Part shown: in pieces, positions 18,359 through 26,779 of the stretch
Layout of the letters: each line of letters opens with the position of its first letter
How positions within the stretch are numbered: position 1 is the stretch's first letter
Virus record (IMG/VR): IMGVR_UViG_3300035681_000021
Location: 1 to 64,000 of that record
Direction: 5' to 3' (one strand)
Length of the DNA stretch: 64,000 nucleotides
Origin: a virus
Notes under the pieces: model-generated
Told to the model about the DNA's origin: nothing
Database searches by the model: none
What the model saw: the letters and a program-made list of their open reading frames with translations, nothing else
Position numbers and translations under genes: made by a program

Positions 18359-21236
18359 TGAACTGTTCTTCCTCAAAAGTTATGTGCATAGCGTTGACAC
18401 GCATGGACGGGCCGTTGGTCTTGCCCAGCATATCTTTCTTGGAATACTTAACGCGGAACATCTTCTCCATCTGCTTCTTGAAGTCGTCGTAGCTGAAACT
18501 CATGCTGACGCAGTGCTTCCTGAGAAGCTGTTCCTCAATGTAGTACTCCCTGAACCCCTCCGCAAGCGTCCCGTGCTCAACACGCCCAAGTACTTTTGAT
18601 CGGGTGAGTGACTTGTCAACAGCCTCACCATCCCCCCATGCAGCCATAAGGCGGCCTTCAGCTTTCTTGATAATGATGAAGCTTCCGTAGTTGTCTCCGG
18701 TGTAGGCATTCAACACATCCTCAGCGGTGCGCACACTGCCACGGATAATTCCACGGGCTTTCTCAACAATGACTCTGAGAGCGTCAATGACTTTCTGAAC
18801 CTCTACATCAATGATATTGGCGTAGTCTCTGCGAAGAAGCACAGCAGCCGCAACAATAACGGTGCAGCCAGCATGCCAGTAGCGTTCGTCGTCGTCAAAG
18901 TTCAATACCTTTTTCAAGTGTTTGTGTGTTTTCTTCACAACCTGTTCTGCTATGTGCTGGTTCTTTGTAAGCCATCTAATCCACGCTTCACCAGCTACGC
19001 CGTAGTTGTGTTTCATCTGCAACAAAATTTCACGTTCTTGCGGAGTCCATTCCAACTTAATGTTTGGATTCCATTCCAACATACGCAAAAGCTCACCGTT
19101 TGAACTGAACTTCCTTGCCCCTGCCATGTAGTCTGTCAGGCTTTCGTTGGAAGTCATGGTGCAGGTTGTCTTCCATGTCGTGTTGTTGATGCGTTCCTTG
19201 TTCGCACCGGACTCCATACGCTCCTTGCCCTGCGCTTCAGCAAAGTCAAAGATAAACGTTGGTGCCCATTCCATGTTGGCGCGTTGAGTATTTGTTATCT
19301 CATCAATCAGGAGCGGCATGCTGTTGAGCAGACCCGCACGTTGCTGCATCGCAACCGGAGATGTGCCCTTGCCTGTCCTGTACCGCAGTGGGTGTCCCCA
19401 AACGCCAGCCTTCGCACTCAGAACCAGTGACTTACCAGTACCAGAATGGCGTGAGCCGATGTGCCACACGAAGCCCTCATACTCAGTGAACCGCATCAAG
19501 GGCGAACCGAACGAGTCCAGACACACAGCTAACGCCGTTTCCATGTTTGGTTTGTTGACGAATATGGTCTGCCACAACTCACGCCACTTATCGATACTGC
19601 CAGCCCCAGATGTATTGCGGTTGATGTTCTCAAGGCCGGGCATCGGGACGCGGGTCTCTCCACCATCTTTACTGAACACGCGGTGGTTGTAAACAAAGCT
19701 GTCGTTCTCTTGCCAGCCACATTGGTACGGGACAACAATCGGTTTCTTGGACTGCGATGCCTCGCCTACACAGGCGCGGACATACTCATAGAGCTGTTTA
19801 TCGAAGCCCGCAAATGTGCACACGATGTTTTGACTAGCTAACCATTTGAGCGTCTCGTCTTTGCTCACGATTGATTTCTGCGGGAAGTTAAGTGTAAACA
19901 CACCTTCTGGACGCACAGCGGCCATGTGAACCAGATGGTCGTCCTCCATCTTGAGCAGGTCAACCACAAACAAGTCGTACGGAACAAGCTGAACAGTCTT
20001 CTTGGATTTCTTGCCGTCCTCATCTTCTTCTGTCTTGACAAAGTACACGCCGCCGTTCTCGCCGTAGCTGTAACCGCGTGGTGGCAATGGGCGTTTAACT
20101 GCATCAATGTGTTCTGGGGCGTCGCCGTCTTCTGCATCCTCAAGCGCAAAGAACTCTTCTTCAACAAAGTCTTCGCTTACAGTGGTCATCGGGATGACCT
20201 TCTCTGTGTTGTCAGCTCTGATCTCACGCCCAAGAATCAACGGGTTTGTGATCTTCCCCCAGTGCGGACACGCGGTACAGATGCCGGGGTTCAGAGAGTC
20301 CATTGCCGCGCAGGAGTACGGCCCTTTTATCTCAGCCAGCTTCTGATTCATCCTGTCCGACGTGTATGGGTGCAACTCAGACAGCCACACAGCTTTCTCA
20401 ACGCCATCATCACAGACCTTCGCCCACGACAGCAACGCTCTCCAGATAGGTTCTTTGCCGTCCTCTTGGGCGGTGGCGACATAGTCAGCAATCTGGGCGC
20501 AGTGCGGTTGGAACTCATCAAAGATTGTGCGGCTGTTCTGCATCATCTTTACTTGAGCGGCAGTCTTGGCATTCTTCGGCCTCGCCCCCGGCAACATGAT
20601 AGGGTCAGGTTGCAGCACTGCTTTTTCTTTTAGGTTGGTGTTGATGACTTCAGCAAACGCATCGAAGTCAAACAGGTCGCCTTCCATCAACAGCTTTACA
20701 TGAAGCGGTACGGCATACTTCTTCTTGTGGTTCATAGTGCCCGGCACACGCATCAACCGCGCCGCATCTGCGGTGACATTCATGTCGATGACCATGCCTT
20801 CTTGCTTGCACAGGAGTTTTATGTTCTGCGCAACAGGTCGCCATTCAGCAATCGTCATGTCGCGTGTGATCGGCCAGTAGCAGTGAAGCCCACCACCAGA
20901 ACCAACAATCCACGGCTTGCCGAGCTTGTCCAGCCCGACCTTGACCATGAATGCGTCCAGCGCCAGCACAGCTTCTTTTTTTGATGCGTAACCATCCAAG
21001 TCAACAAAGAAAGACTTTATGTGCGTGGCTTTGTCAGCCTCACGCTTGTTGCCGTTGAAACAAGAGACCGCATAGAAGATGTCGCAATGGTCAGCGTTCC
21101 AACTGTCTATGTGGGGTTGCAGTTCCTCAATTGTGTCCTTGAACACATGTTGTTTTTTTCTTGTGAGTTCTACCGCACAGTACGAGCCTAAACCCGAAGA
21201 CGGCAAAACCACCGCTAGGAACTCGAGCGGAGTCAT
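18327..21236 (-). CDS. Primase-helicase: AEP-type primase fused to a DUF927-like ATPase
   Basis: A 969-residue two-part replication protein. The N-terminal third shows archaeo-eukaryotic primase features: FFVDLDGYASK near 75-85 with the metal-binding Asp pair, and GSGGGLHCYWPI near 110-122. Cys residues in CTACPHWG near 330 may bind zinc. The second half has a Walker A at about 590-600 (GSRHSGTGKS), a Walker B near 644 (PLLIDEITN) and GSPLMRFTEYEGFVWHIG before it, as in DUF927 helicase-like ATPases. It should open the duplex and make primers for the polymerase encoded upstream. The gene is leftward and its 3' end overlaps the next small gene. Confidence 0.75.
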   Translation of the reverse strand: MTPLEFLAVVLPSSGLGSYCAVELTRKKQHVFKDTIEELQPHIDSWNADHCDIFYAVSCFNGNKREADKATHIKSFFVDLDGYASKKEAVLALDAFMVKVGLDKLGKPWIVGSGGGLHCYWPITRDMTIAEWRPVAQNIKLLCKQEGMVIDMNVTADAARLMRVPGTMNHKKKYAVPLHVKLLMEGDLFDFDAFAEVINTNLKEKAVLQPDPIMLPGARPKNAKTAAQVKMMQNSRTIFDEFQPHCAQIADYVATAQEDGKEPIWRALLSWAKVCDDGVEKAVWLSELHPYTSDRMNQKLAEIKGPYSCAAMDSLNPGICTACPHWGKITNPLILGREIRADNTEKVIPMTTVSEDFVEEEFFALEDAEDGDAPEHIDAVKRPLPPRGYSYGENGGVYFVKTEEDEDGKKSKKTVQLVPYDLFVVDLLKMEDDHLVHMAAVRPEGVFTLNFPQKSIVSKDETLKWLASQNIVCTFAGFDKQLYEYVRACVGEASQSKKPIVVPYQCGWQENDSFVYNHRVFSKDGGETRVPMPGLENINRNTSGAGSIDKWRELWQTIFVNKPNMETALAVCLDSFGSPLMRFTEYEGFVWHIGSRHSGTGKSLVLSAKAGVWGHPLRYRTGKGTSPVAMQQRAGLLNSMPLLIDEITNTQRANMEWAPTFIFDFAEAQGKERMESGANKERINNTTWKTTCTMTSNESLTDYMAGARKFSSNGELLRMLEWNPNIKLEWTPQEREILLQMKHNYGVAGEAWIRWLTKNQHIAEQVVKKTHKHLKKVLNFDDDERYWHAGCTVIVAAAVLLRRDYANIIDVEVQKVIDALRVIVEKARGIIRGSVRTAEDVLNAYTGDNYGSFIIIKKAEGRLMAAWGDGEAVDKSLTRSKVLGRVEHGTLAEGFREYYIEEQLLRKHCVSMSFSYDDFKKQMEKMFRVKYSKKDMLGKTNGPSMRVNAMHITFEEEQFNGNNLSVGDT

Positions 21237-21250
21237 GTCTATCCTTTGGT

Positions 21251-21460
21251 TTATTTGAAGTCGTCGTTTGCGTGTTCTACGCCTTGCTCAAAACCTTCTT
21301 CAAACCCATCTTGGAAGATTTTCTCGCGGGCATCAATCAAGTCAGCCAAGCGTTCAACAAGTGTCTCAACCCATTCAGGCGTGACTTTGTCGAAACCAAT
21401 AATGTATGTGTAACGTAGAAGTTCGTTGTTGCTCAGTTGTTTAGGTTGAACGCCTTGCAT
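21251..21460 (-). CDS. Small acidic hypothetical protein
   Basis: A 69-residue protein, MQGVQPKQLSNNELLRYTY at its start, then an amphipathic helical part with LVERLADLIDAREKIF and an acidic tail FEEGFEQGVEHANDDF. No family is recognised. I chose the ATG at 21460, which has GGAG six bases upstream, rather than a TTG four codons earlier. It overlaps the upstream HTH gene by 28 bases and ends 15 bases before the primase start, so it is expressed with both. A helical adaptor role is possible but is speculation. Confidence 0.6.
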   Translation of the reverse strand: MQGVQPKQLSNNELLRYTYIIGFDKVTPEWVETLVERLADLIDAREKIFQDGFEEGFEQGVEHANDDFK

Positions 21461-21711
21461 GTTTTTCTCCAAGCCTCATCGGCTGTGCTTGATGTTTGTA
21501 GAATTTTGAGAAGTGAGCTTGCCGCTGGCCGGTAAGCTACAAACACTTCACCACCACCGAACCAGTTGTAAACAGATTGGCGTGAAACGCCAAGTGCTTG
21601 AGAGATTCGTACGACAGAGAAGTTGTGGTGAACAGCCCAGCGCCCCAGTTGGTTACCCAACGTCTTAGGCGCTTTCATGACCATGTTTATTGTTTGTTGT
21701 GAGTAAGCCAT
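21433..21711 (-). CDS. Helix-turn-helix DNA-binding protein
   Basis: A 92-residue protein. Residues about 20-50 (GNQLGRWAVHHNFSVVRISQ, then ALGVSRQSVYNWFGGG) form a clear helix-turn-helix of the XRE/YdaS kind, with recognition helix SRQSVYNWF. The C-terminal helices (RPAASSLLKILQTS) may dimerise. It could regulate phage transcription or act at a replication site. It sits between the putative SSB and the primase genes, an unusual place for a lysis/lysogeny repressor, and no integrase is seen. The ATG at 21711 was chosen because the longer open frame upstream runs into the previous gene. Confidence 0.72.
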   Translation of the reverse strand: MAYSQQTINMVMKAPKTLGNQLGRWAVHHNFSVVRISQALGVSRQSVYNWFGGGEVFVAYRPAASSLLKILQTSSTADEAWRKTCKAFNLNN

Positions 21712-21739
21712 ATTGTGAGGGGCCGAAGCCCCGTCCTCC

Positions 21740-22699
21740 TCAGTTTTCTTCCCAGTCGTCAACCATCGCCGCCAAGTTTGATTTCTTGACAGGCACGGAA
21801 CTCGGTTTCTTCTCTTCCTTACGCACAGTAGGCTCTTCGCTTTCTTCCTCTGCGACAGGCGCGGCTTTGGCTTTCTTTGCCTTGGGTGGGGGTGCTGGGG
21901 GTTCTTCTTCCTCAGTTTCTTCAACCGCGACAGGACGCTTACCAGCAATAGCCAGAGGCGCTGGGGCAGACACGGTAGTCTGCTTGGGCATTGTCATTGC
22001 AACAGCGCGTTTGGCTTCTGCGGACTCAGCCTTGACAGAGATTGTTTCGTACTCGTCTTCGTTCAACCAACGCATCTCTTTGAAGAACAGCTTGGGGCTT
22101 TCCGACTTTGTATCGAACTTCAAGCGTGTCACGACCAAGCTGGGGTCAATTGGTTCTTGTTGCGCCATCAACCACTTGATGTACGCCTGTAATGGGCGAT
22201 TCTCGCCTTCGCCATCACCAAAGATTGATTTGGCTGGCAGAGTCAACTGAAGAATGTCGCCTTCCATGTCGTTGGCCAACACTACAGCAACGCGTTGCTG
22301 GTAGCGGCATGCGCGGCTGTTACCCAGACCAGACCCTGCAATATTCTGTGGGCAGTCTTTGCAACTGGAGTGCTGCTTGTTGCCAGCATCAATAGATGGG
22401 GTCTTACCATCAGCAGACCAGCAGTCAGGCGCAGATACTTCACCATCGTATGCCTTGGCATAAAACACGCGTCCGATTTCAGGCGCGGCGGCAACGAACA
22501 CAACGTCCAGATAGCGCTCTTCGATTGAGGCAATTTCTTTGCCGCCGCTGTACAAGCGGAACACGCCGCCCTTGATTGAGATACGCTTGGTGGTATCTAC
22601 GTTGTTGCCAGCCAAAGCTTTGGCTACTGAGGACAAGCCCTCACGATTCTTTGCAAACGCTGGTACGTTTGCTTTGTTAAAAAGCGTCACATTGGTCAT
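21740..22699 (-). CDS. Putative single-stranded DNA-binding protein with acidic tail
   Basis: A 319-residue protein. The first 210 residues form a compact beta-rich domain with a four-Cys arrangement (SCKDCPQNIAG ... RACRYQQR near 115-140) that may bind zinc. Residues about 230-300 are a Pro/Lys/Glu-rich linker. The end, LAAMVDDWEEN, is acidic and resembles the protein-docking tips of SSBs such as T7 gp2.5. Domain plus flexible linker plus acidic tip is the usual SSB layout, and the gene is flanked by replication genes. I cannot confirm the OB fold by eye, so the function is inferred. Confidence 0.5.
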   Translation of the reverse strand: MTNVTLFNKANVPAFAKNREGLSSVAKALAGNNVDTTKRISIKGGVFRLYSGGKEIASIEERYLDVVFVAAAPEIGRVFYAKAYDGEVSAPDCWSADGKTPSIDAGNKQHSSCKDCPQNIAGSGLGNSRACRYQQRVAVVLANDMEGDILQLTLPAKSIFGDGEGENRPLQAYIKWLMAQQEPIDPSLVVTRLKFDTKSESPKLFFKEMRWLNEDEYETISVKAESAEAKRAVAMTMPKQTTVSAPAPLAIAGKRPVAVEETEEEEPPAPPPKAKKAKAAPVAEEESEEPTVRKEEKKPSSVPVKKSNLAAMVDDWEEN

Positions 22700-22715
22700 G
22701 TGATATTTCTCCTGA

Positions 22716-23165
22716 TTACTTGGTTGGTTTGCGAACAGAGATTGCGTACTCAGTCAATGAGTTCAATCCGGGTGGTACGAGGCCGGGGTTATCTTCAAGG
22801 AATGTTGCCATATTGGTCTGCGCAATACGCTTCTCCAACAAATCAACGGCTTCGTGTTGAAGCACGAATGTCTTGAATGAATCCCAGTCTTGTGTGTTGT
22901 AGCGTGTCTTTGTGGACAACACTACAGTGCCTTGGTCAGTGCGCACAGAGGACACGCCCAGTGCAAGCATCTGATCTTTGAGGGCAATCTTCACGGTGTC
23001 TTGCTGCCGTTTGATTTCCTCAACTTCGTTTTCGTACGCTTGAGTCAGCTCTTGAATTCGAGCCGCCATCTTACGGTACACCTTTGCCAACTTGTCCATT
23101 GGGACAGTGGCCAATTCATTGCTCTCCTCTTGCGGGGGAGCGTCATCATCGACTGTTGCAGTCAT
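22716..23165 (-). CDS. Gp157-like helical phage protein
   Basis: A 149-residue protein with an acidic N-terminus, a coiled coil (KVYRKMAARIQELTQAYENE and on to about 75), then a conserved-looking part: LGVSSVRTDQGTVVLSTKTR, LLEKRIAQTNMATFLEDNPG and LVPPGLNSLTEYAISVRKP. The pattern matches phage proteins found beside SSB and recombination genes, distantly like siphovirus Gp157. No biochemical role is established. It lies 16 bases upstream of the putative SSB. The start has the cassette AGGAGAAGCAA directly before ATG, identical to that of the gene starting at 35874. Confidence 0.6.
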   Translation of the reverse strand: MTATVDDDAPPQEESNELATVPMDKLAKVYRKMAARIQELTQAYENEVEEIKRQQDTVKIALKDQMLALGVSSVRTDQGTVVLSTKTRYNTQDWDSFKTFVLQHEAVDLLEKRIAQTNMATFLEDNPGLVPPGLNSLTEYAISVRKPTK

Positions 23166-23174
23166 TTGCTTCTC

Positions 23175-23233
23175 CTGTTTTTTTGTCTAACGTTTAACAT
23201 CATACACGGAACAAAACCAAACACAACTCCTTT
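23175..23233 (-). promoter_or_regulatory. Possible leftward promoter between helicase and Gp157-like genes
   Basis: In the leftward direction this AT-rich gap contains TATGAT (five of six to the -10 consensus) about 35 bases before the next start, with TTGTGT 16 bases upstream as a weak -35. The gap is one of few in the arm without overlapping genes. Evidence is only by consensus. Confidence 0.25.
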
Positions 23234-23235
23234 CT

Positions 23236-24798
23236 TTAAATATTTTTAACTTCGCTGTCGAACATATCAACCAACAACTTGTGGTCGTTTACTTTACCGG
23301 CCATTGCCGTGAATAGTTTTTTCTCAATAGGGCTTGACTCAATGTGTACCACAGTAACTTTGTCAGAGTCTTGACCTTTCCGATCTGCGCGGGCAATACA
23401 CTGTGTGTACATCTCCACGCTCATCAGCGGGCCAAAAAACACCACGGTGTCAGCGGCAGTTAGGGTAATCCCGTGGGCGGTTGCTTGTGGTTGCAAGACA
23501 AGCACGCGTATCTTGTCAGTGGTCTGGAAGTCGCCAATGATTTGTCCGCGCTTGCTGGCGCTCACGTCGCCGTGAATTTGTCCCACGGCATAGCCCTGCT
23601 TGGTCAGATGCGTAACGATGGTAGCTATGCTGGAGCGGAACAACGCGAAGATTATGACCTTACGTTCTGTCTCCTCAAGCACTTCGTCGAGCACATGCAA
23701 ACGCGGAGATGCGTCGAACTCAACAACCTCCCTGTCGTCTGTGTAGGCGGCACCACATGATATTTGTAGCAACTTGTTTACCGCAACACCGGCGTTAACT
23801 GCGCTGATTATTTCTCCCGCCGCACGCACCATCATCTGTTCTTTCAACAGCCTGTAGTACTTGTTCTGTTGCGGTGTCATCGGTACTTCACGCGTTACTG
23901 TGATGACTGGTGGTAAGTCAAGGCACTGCCCTTTTGTGAAACGGATTGCTGGTTGCAACGCTTCGTACACAAGCGACCTTGCGTTGTCTTTGGGTGTCCA
24001 CTTGAACATGGTTATCTTGTTCATCACCTTGTCGCGCCACGCTGTTTGGAACTTGGGCACACCGCTTGGGTTAACCAATCGTGCAAGGCCGTACGCATCA
24101 ACAGGCGACTGTGATGCTGGAGTGCCTGTCATCATCCACAGATATGTCTCAGGTTTGATGATGGATGCCAGCGCCTTCCAACGCCGTGTTGATGGGTTCT
24201 TGTATGCGTTGGCCTCATCGACGATCACCAAGTCAAAGCGCCCATCATTACGTATCTCATCAGCAATCAGGTTCAACCCATCGTAGTTGACAATGACGAT
24301 TTCGTAGTCACGTTGAATCATCTCTATGCGACGCGATGCTTGTTGATGGTGGGCAACGATGGCGCTTCTGTGCATTGTGCTTTTCATGATGTCGCCCATC
24401 CACGCACTGTGCATGATTGACAACGGGCACAGCACCAACACTCTGCGCACTTCACTGCGTTCCATCAAGTAGTCAGCCGCCCACAAGGCAGCAAGCGTCT
24501 TACCAGTGCCGGGGTCGTTGAAACAGAATGCTCTGCGATGTAGCGTCAAGAACGCCGCTGTTTCAATTTGGTGATCCATAGGCTTGTGCTTGCCCGGCCA
24601 TCCATAGCGTCCCTTGATTGGAGACGGAACATCTTTCACACCAAGGTTTTTTAATACACGACTTTCGTCAAGCCCCCAGTAAACAGCAACTTGATAGATG
24701 CCATCTTCTTCACCGATTACTTTGTGCTTTGGAATGATGCTGTACTTGCTCGGGTCGCGTGTGCGTAGCACCAACGCTTTGTTGTCAATAATTTCCAT
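23236..24798 (-). CDS. SNF2-family SF2 helicase
   Basis: A 520-residue ATPase. Motif I is NDPGTGKT near 96-103; motif II is DEAN near 193, where DEAH or DEAD is usual. The C-terminal lobe has QIHGDVSASKRGQ and motif VI QCIARADRKGQ near 468, the QxxxRxxRxGQ form typical of SNF2 enzymes. Such phage helicases move on duplex DNA and often replace a DnaB-type helicase in aquatic phages. The N-terminal 60 residues (KHKVIGEEDGIYQVAV) look like a small extra domain. The start overlaps the preceding gene by 14 bases. About 70 bases without a gene separate its stop from the next start. Confidence 0.85.
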   Translation of the reverse strand: MEIIDNKALVLRTRDPSKYSIIPKHKVIGEEDGIYQVAVYWGLDESRVLKNLGVKDVPSPIKGRYGWPGKHKPMDHQIETAAFLTLHRRAFCFNDPGTGKTLAALWAADYLMERSEVRRVLVLCPLSIMHSAWMGDIMKSTMHRSAIVAHHQQASRRIEMIQRDYEIVIVNYDGLNLIADEIRNDGRFDLVIVDEANAYKNPSTRRWKALASIIKPETYLWMMTGTPASQSPVDAYGLARLVNPSGVPKFQTAWRDKVMNKITMFKWTPKDNARSLVYEALQPAIRFTKGQCLDLPPVITVTREVPMTPQQNKYYRLLKEQMMVRAAGEIISAVNAGVAVNKLLQISCGAAYTDDREVVEFDASPRLHVLDEVLEETERKVIIFALFRSSIATIVTHLTKQGYAVGQIHGDVSASKRGQIIGDFQTTDKIRVLVLQPQATAHGITLTAADTVVFFGPLMSVEMYTQCIARADRKGQDSDKVTVVHIESSPIEKKLFTAMAGKVNDHKLLVDMFDSEVKNI

Positions 24799-25117
24799 TT
24801 CTTCTTCCCAGTACGTAGTACGTTATTTTTTCATCAGTATCAATTTTTAAGTCAGTGTAGTGCGACACTAGATTTCTGTTCATCAACTCTTGCGCTACTT
24901 TAACAATCTGTTCTTCTCTTATTTCATCCATGTGTTTCAGTGTTACTGCACGACTGCCAAACCGCGCCATCCATAAATTTTTTAAAGTTTCAGTTGGCAC
25001 ATCTGTGTACTCTGTTGTTATATGTCCGGGCGGATGAAGTGTGTTTATATGGACATCATCGTCTTTAAAAACTACGCGTGGGTCTGTCCAACCAAAAATG
25101 TTTTGAAGCCTACTCAT
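24785..25117 (-). CDS. Paralogue 3 of a tandem LWxxRFG family
   Basis: A 110-residue protein starting SRLQNIFGWTDPRVVFKDDD. The part LKNLWMARFGSRAVTLKHMD lines up with two upstream neighbours (LVDMWRVKFGDLWVDVSEID and LIDLWVARYGNKWIDLTELE), followed in all three by a helix and a final strand. So three adjacent genes descend from one. No function is known; the fold looks like a small winged-helix-like unit, which is only an impression. The start is ATGA-overlapped with the second copy and the end overlaps the helicase start by 14 bases. It is the most diverged copy. Confidence 0.6.
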   Translation of the reverse strand: MSRLQNIFGWTDPRVVFKDDDVHINTLHPPGHITTEYTDVPTETLKNLWMARFGSRAVTLKHMDEIREEQIVKVAQELMNRNLVSHYTDLKIDTDEKITYYVLGRRNGNY

Positions 25118-25551
25118 GCGTCCTCCTTCAGTCGCGCCCACGGCGTGTTGCTGGCGTGGAACTCAACTTCTTCCATGAGTTTATTTCTGTGAAGTCTTCC
25201 TGATGCGTCCGACCAGAACTCGTCATCTATCTCAGACACGTCTACCCACAAGTCGCCAAACTTTACACGCCACATATCTACCAGTCTTGATAGCGGGATG
25301 GCATACGCCTCGCGTTGGTTGGGGTCGTCTACGCCGCGCATGTTGCTTACTATTCTTGATTTTATTGTTTGTGCTCGCGCTGCCCCATACATATTCATCT
25401 GCTGTGCTGCTTGTATGTTGTGCGTTACTTGTGCTTGTTGCATAGCTTGCTGCACTCCCATGCCCATACCTGCATTTCGTGTGCCTTGTGCATTAGCGTA
25501 CGCTTCTAGTTTTTCTTTCAGGTCTTCACCCAATGTTTTCATTTTTCCCAC
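25114..25551 (-). CDS. Paralogue 2 of a tandem LWxxRFG family
   Basis: A 145-residue protein with a Gln/Met-rich helical N-terminal half (MGMGVQQAMQQAQVTHNIQA) and a C-terminal domain containing YAIPLSRLVDMWRVKFGDLW and EIDDEFWSDASGRLHRNKLM. The C-terminal domain is shared with both neighbours. The best start is a GTG with GGAG six bases upstream inside the cassette GGAGAAGCAA; an ATG three codons on has poor spacing. It probably encodes a phage-specific regulatory or accessory replication factor, but nothing in the sequence fixes this. Confidence 0.6.
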   Translation of the reverse strand: MGKMKTLGEDLKEKLEAYANAQGTRNAGMGMGVQQAMQQAQVTHNIQAAQQMNMYGAARAQTIKSRIVSNMRGVDDPNQREAYAIPLSRLVDMWRVKFGDLWVDVSEIDDEFWSDASGRLHRNKLMEEVEFHASNTPWARLKEDA

Positions 25552-25563
25552 TTGCTTCTCCTT

Positions 25564-25962
25564 TTATTGCTCTGGCATGCGGCATACATACCGCGCTCTA
25601 TCTGTTAAAAAATGGACTTCAACTTCTCCGAGTTGTTTAAGTCTCTTGAACGCTGTGTTAAAGAACTCATCGTCCTCTAGCTCAGTTAGGTCTATCCACT
25701 TGTTTCCATAACGTGCTACCCACAAATCAATTAGTCTGTTGACGGGGATGTTGAACGCTTCGGAGTCAAGCATTGCTGTTGTGACTTCACTTTCAACAAC
25801 AAGTTTGGCGTGTAGTGCACAGTCTGCAATTTTTACGCGGCTACCGCTTGATACTGTGGTCAGATTTACGCTCGAAGCTCCTGTTGTCTGATGCAGATTT
25901 GACGCGTAGATTGCCTCGAACTGTTGCGCCGCCTTTTGAAAGAGGCTTTTTGTGGTCGACAT
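25564..25962 (-). CDS. Paralogue 1 of a tandem LWxxRFG family
   Basis: A 132-residue protein. The start MSTTKSLFQKAAQQFEAIYA resembles the start of paralogue 2, and the C-terminal domain FNIPVNRLIDLWVARYGNKW then DLTELEDDEFFNTAFKRLKQ matches the other two copies. The ATG at 25962 has GGAG nine bases upstream. Its first 122 bases overlap the 3' end of the HNH gene in another frame, a long overlap for this genome. The shared N-terminal pattern argues that the full-length version is real and not a shorter one starting after the HNH stop. Confidence 0.6.
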   Translation of the reverse strand: MSTTKSLFQKAAQQFEAIYASNLHQTTGASSVNLTTVSSGSRVKIADCALHAKLVVESEVTTAMLDSEAFNIPVNRLIDLWVARYGNKWIDLTELEDDEFFNTAFKRLKQLGEVEVHFLTDRARYVCRMPEQ

Positions 25963-26104
25963 CTTTTCCATCTCCTTTGTGTACAAGCCCTTCTTTCATA
26001 AGCATTGCGCGTGCTTTGTTTCGAGCGGCTCTTTTTTTAATGATTTCTGGTTTCTGTTCGTACTTTGCGTACGACGGACGGTCTTCTGGATTTTTGTAAG
26101 GCAT
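25841..26104 (-). CDS. Small HNH-type endonuclease-like protein
   Basis: An 87-residue basic protein. Residues about 45-75 carry KGDGKDVDHKKPLSKGG and then NLRVKSASDNRSF, the order DH...N...N expected of an HNH nuclease of the small phage type; the final His of the classic motif is replaced by Asn/Ser. The Lys/Arg-rich helix at about 20-40 would bind DNA. Such proteins nick or cut DNA and are common near terminase or replication genes. Here it sits in the replication arm. The start has the leader AAGGAACACTC before ATG. The gene is too small and tidy to look like a free-standing homing insertion. Confidence 0.65.
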   Translation of the reverse strand: MPYKNPEDRPSYAKYEQKPEIIKKRAARNKARAMLMKEGLVHKGDGKDVDHKKPLSKGGATVRGNLRVKSASDNRSFERKSDHSIKR

Positions 26105-26113
26105 GAGTGTTCC

Positions 26114-26779
26114 TTAGTGTTTTGGATTGAACTCGCATGTTTTCACCGGACACCAACCGCACAGAGGCGTTTGGTTTGGGTTCCACACATCGTTTGCGAA
26201 TGATGCTTCTAGCCGCGCATAGCGTTCACGGTAACCCCACCAATGTTTTTTTGCTTCGTCCGATGTCATTGTCATCTTTACAAAGTCGTTCTTCACAAGA
26301 AATAACAACGCTGAGTTAACTCTGCGTATGTGGGGGAAGTGCGCAAACACCATGATTGACATGAGCACAAGTTGATCGCGGTCTGGGTACTTGTTGTTGC
26401 CGGTCTTGTAGTCTGCCACCCATGCGGTCAGGTTCTCGTCATCAACAATTAACAGGTCTGCGATGCCACGCACCCATACGTTATCTGCTTTCCAACTTGT
26501 TGGCAAGAGGTCTGAAGTCAACGCCATCTCATACTCAGCCAGCTTACGGCCAGACTTATTCAGCAACGCATCCACCACAGGTTGGAACTGCGCGTACTCA
26601 GGCGGGATTGGTTTGCCCTCCTTGACATACATCTCCAACGCTTCGTGGACTTGATTGCCGTACCGCGTTGCCTCAGTCTCTGTGAACGGGTAGTTCTTCA
26701 GTACCTTGACTTCTTGGTAACGGCGCTGACAACCCTCAAAGTCTTTGAGGGAAGAGTGTGACCATGCTGGTTTTTTCAT
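26114..26779 (-). CDS. Cas4/RecB-like PD-(D/E)XK nuclease with probable Fe-S cluster
   Basis: A 221-residue nuclease. SHSSLKDFEGCQRRYQEVKV supplies the first Cys; FYGNQ-like TRYGNQVHEALEMYV follows; GIADLLIVDDENLTAWVADY then KTG gives the catalytic Asp...DxK near 105-124; and CGWCPVKTCEF at the end gives three more Cys. One N-terminal Cys plus a C-terminal CxxC...C is the Fe-S arrangement of Cas4 and AddB nucleases. It probably resects DNA during recombination-dependent replication or degrades host DNA. I chose the ATG at 26779 because it overlaps the upstream stop as ATGA; the longer frame is inside the neighbour. No Cas1 or CRISPR array is present, so it is not a CRISPR gene here. Confidence 0.78.
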   Translation of the reverse strand: MKKPAWSHSSLKDFEGCQRRYQEVKVLKNYPFTETEATRYGNQVHEALEMYVKEGKPIPPEYAQFQPVVDALLNKSGRKLAEYEMALTSDLLPTSWKADNVWVRGIADLLIVDDENLTAWVADYKTGNNKYPDRDQLVLMSIMVFAHFPHIRRVNSALLFLVKNDFVKMTMTSDEAKKHWWGYRERYARLEASFANDVWNPNQTPLCGWCPVKTCEFNPKH

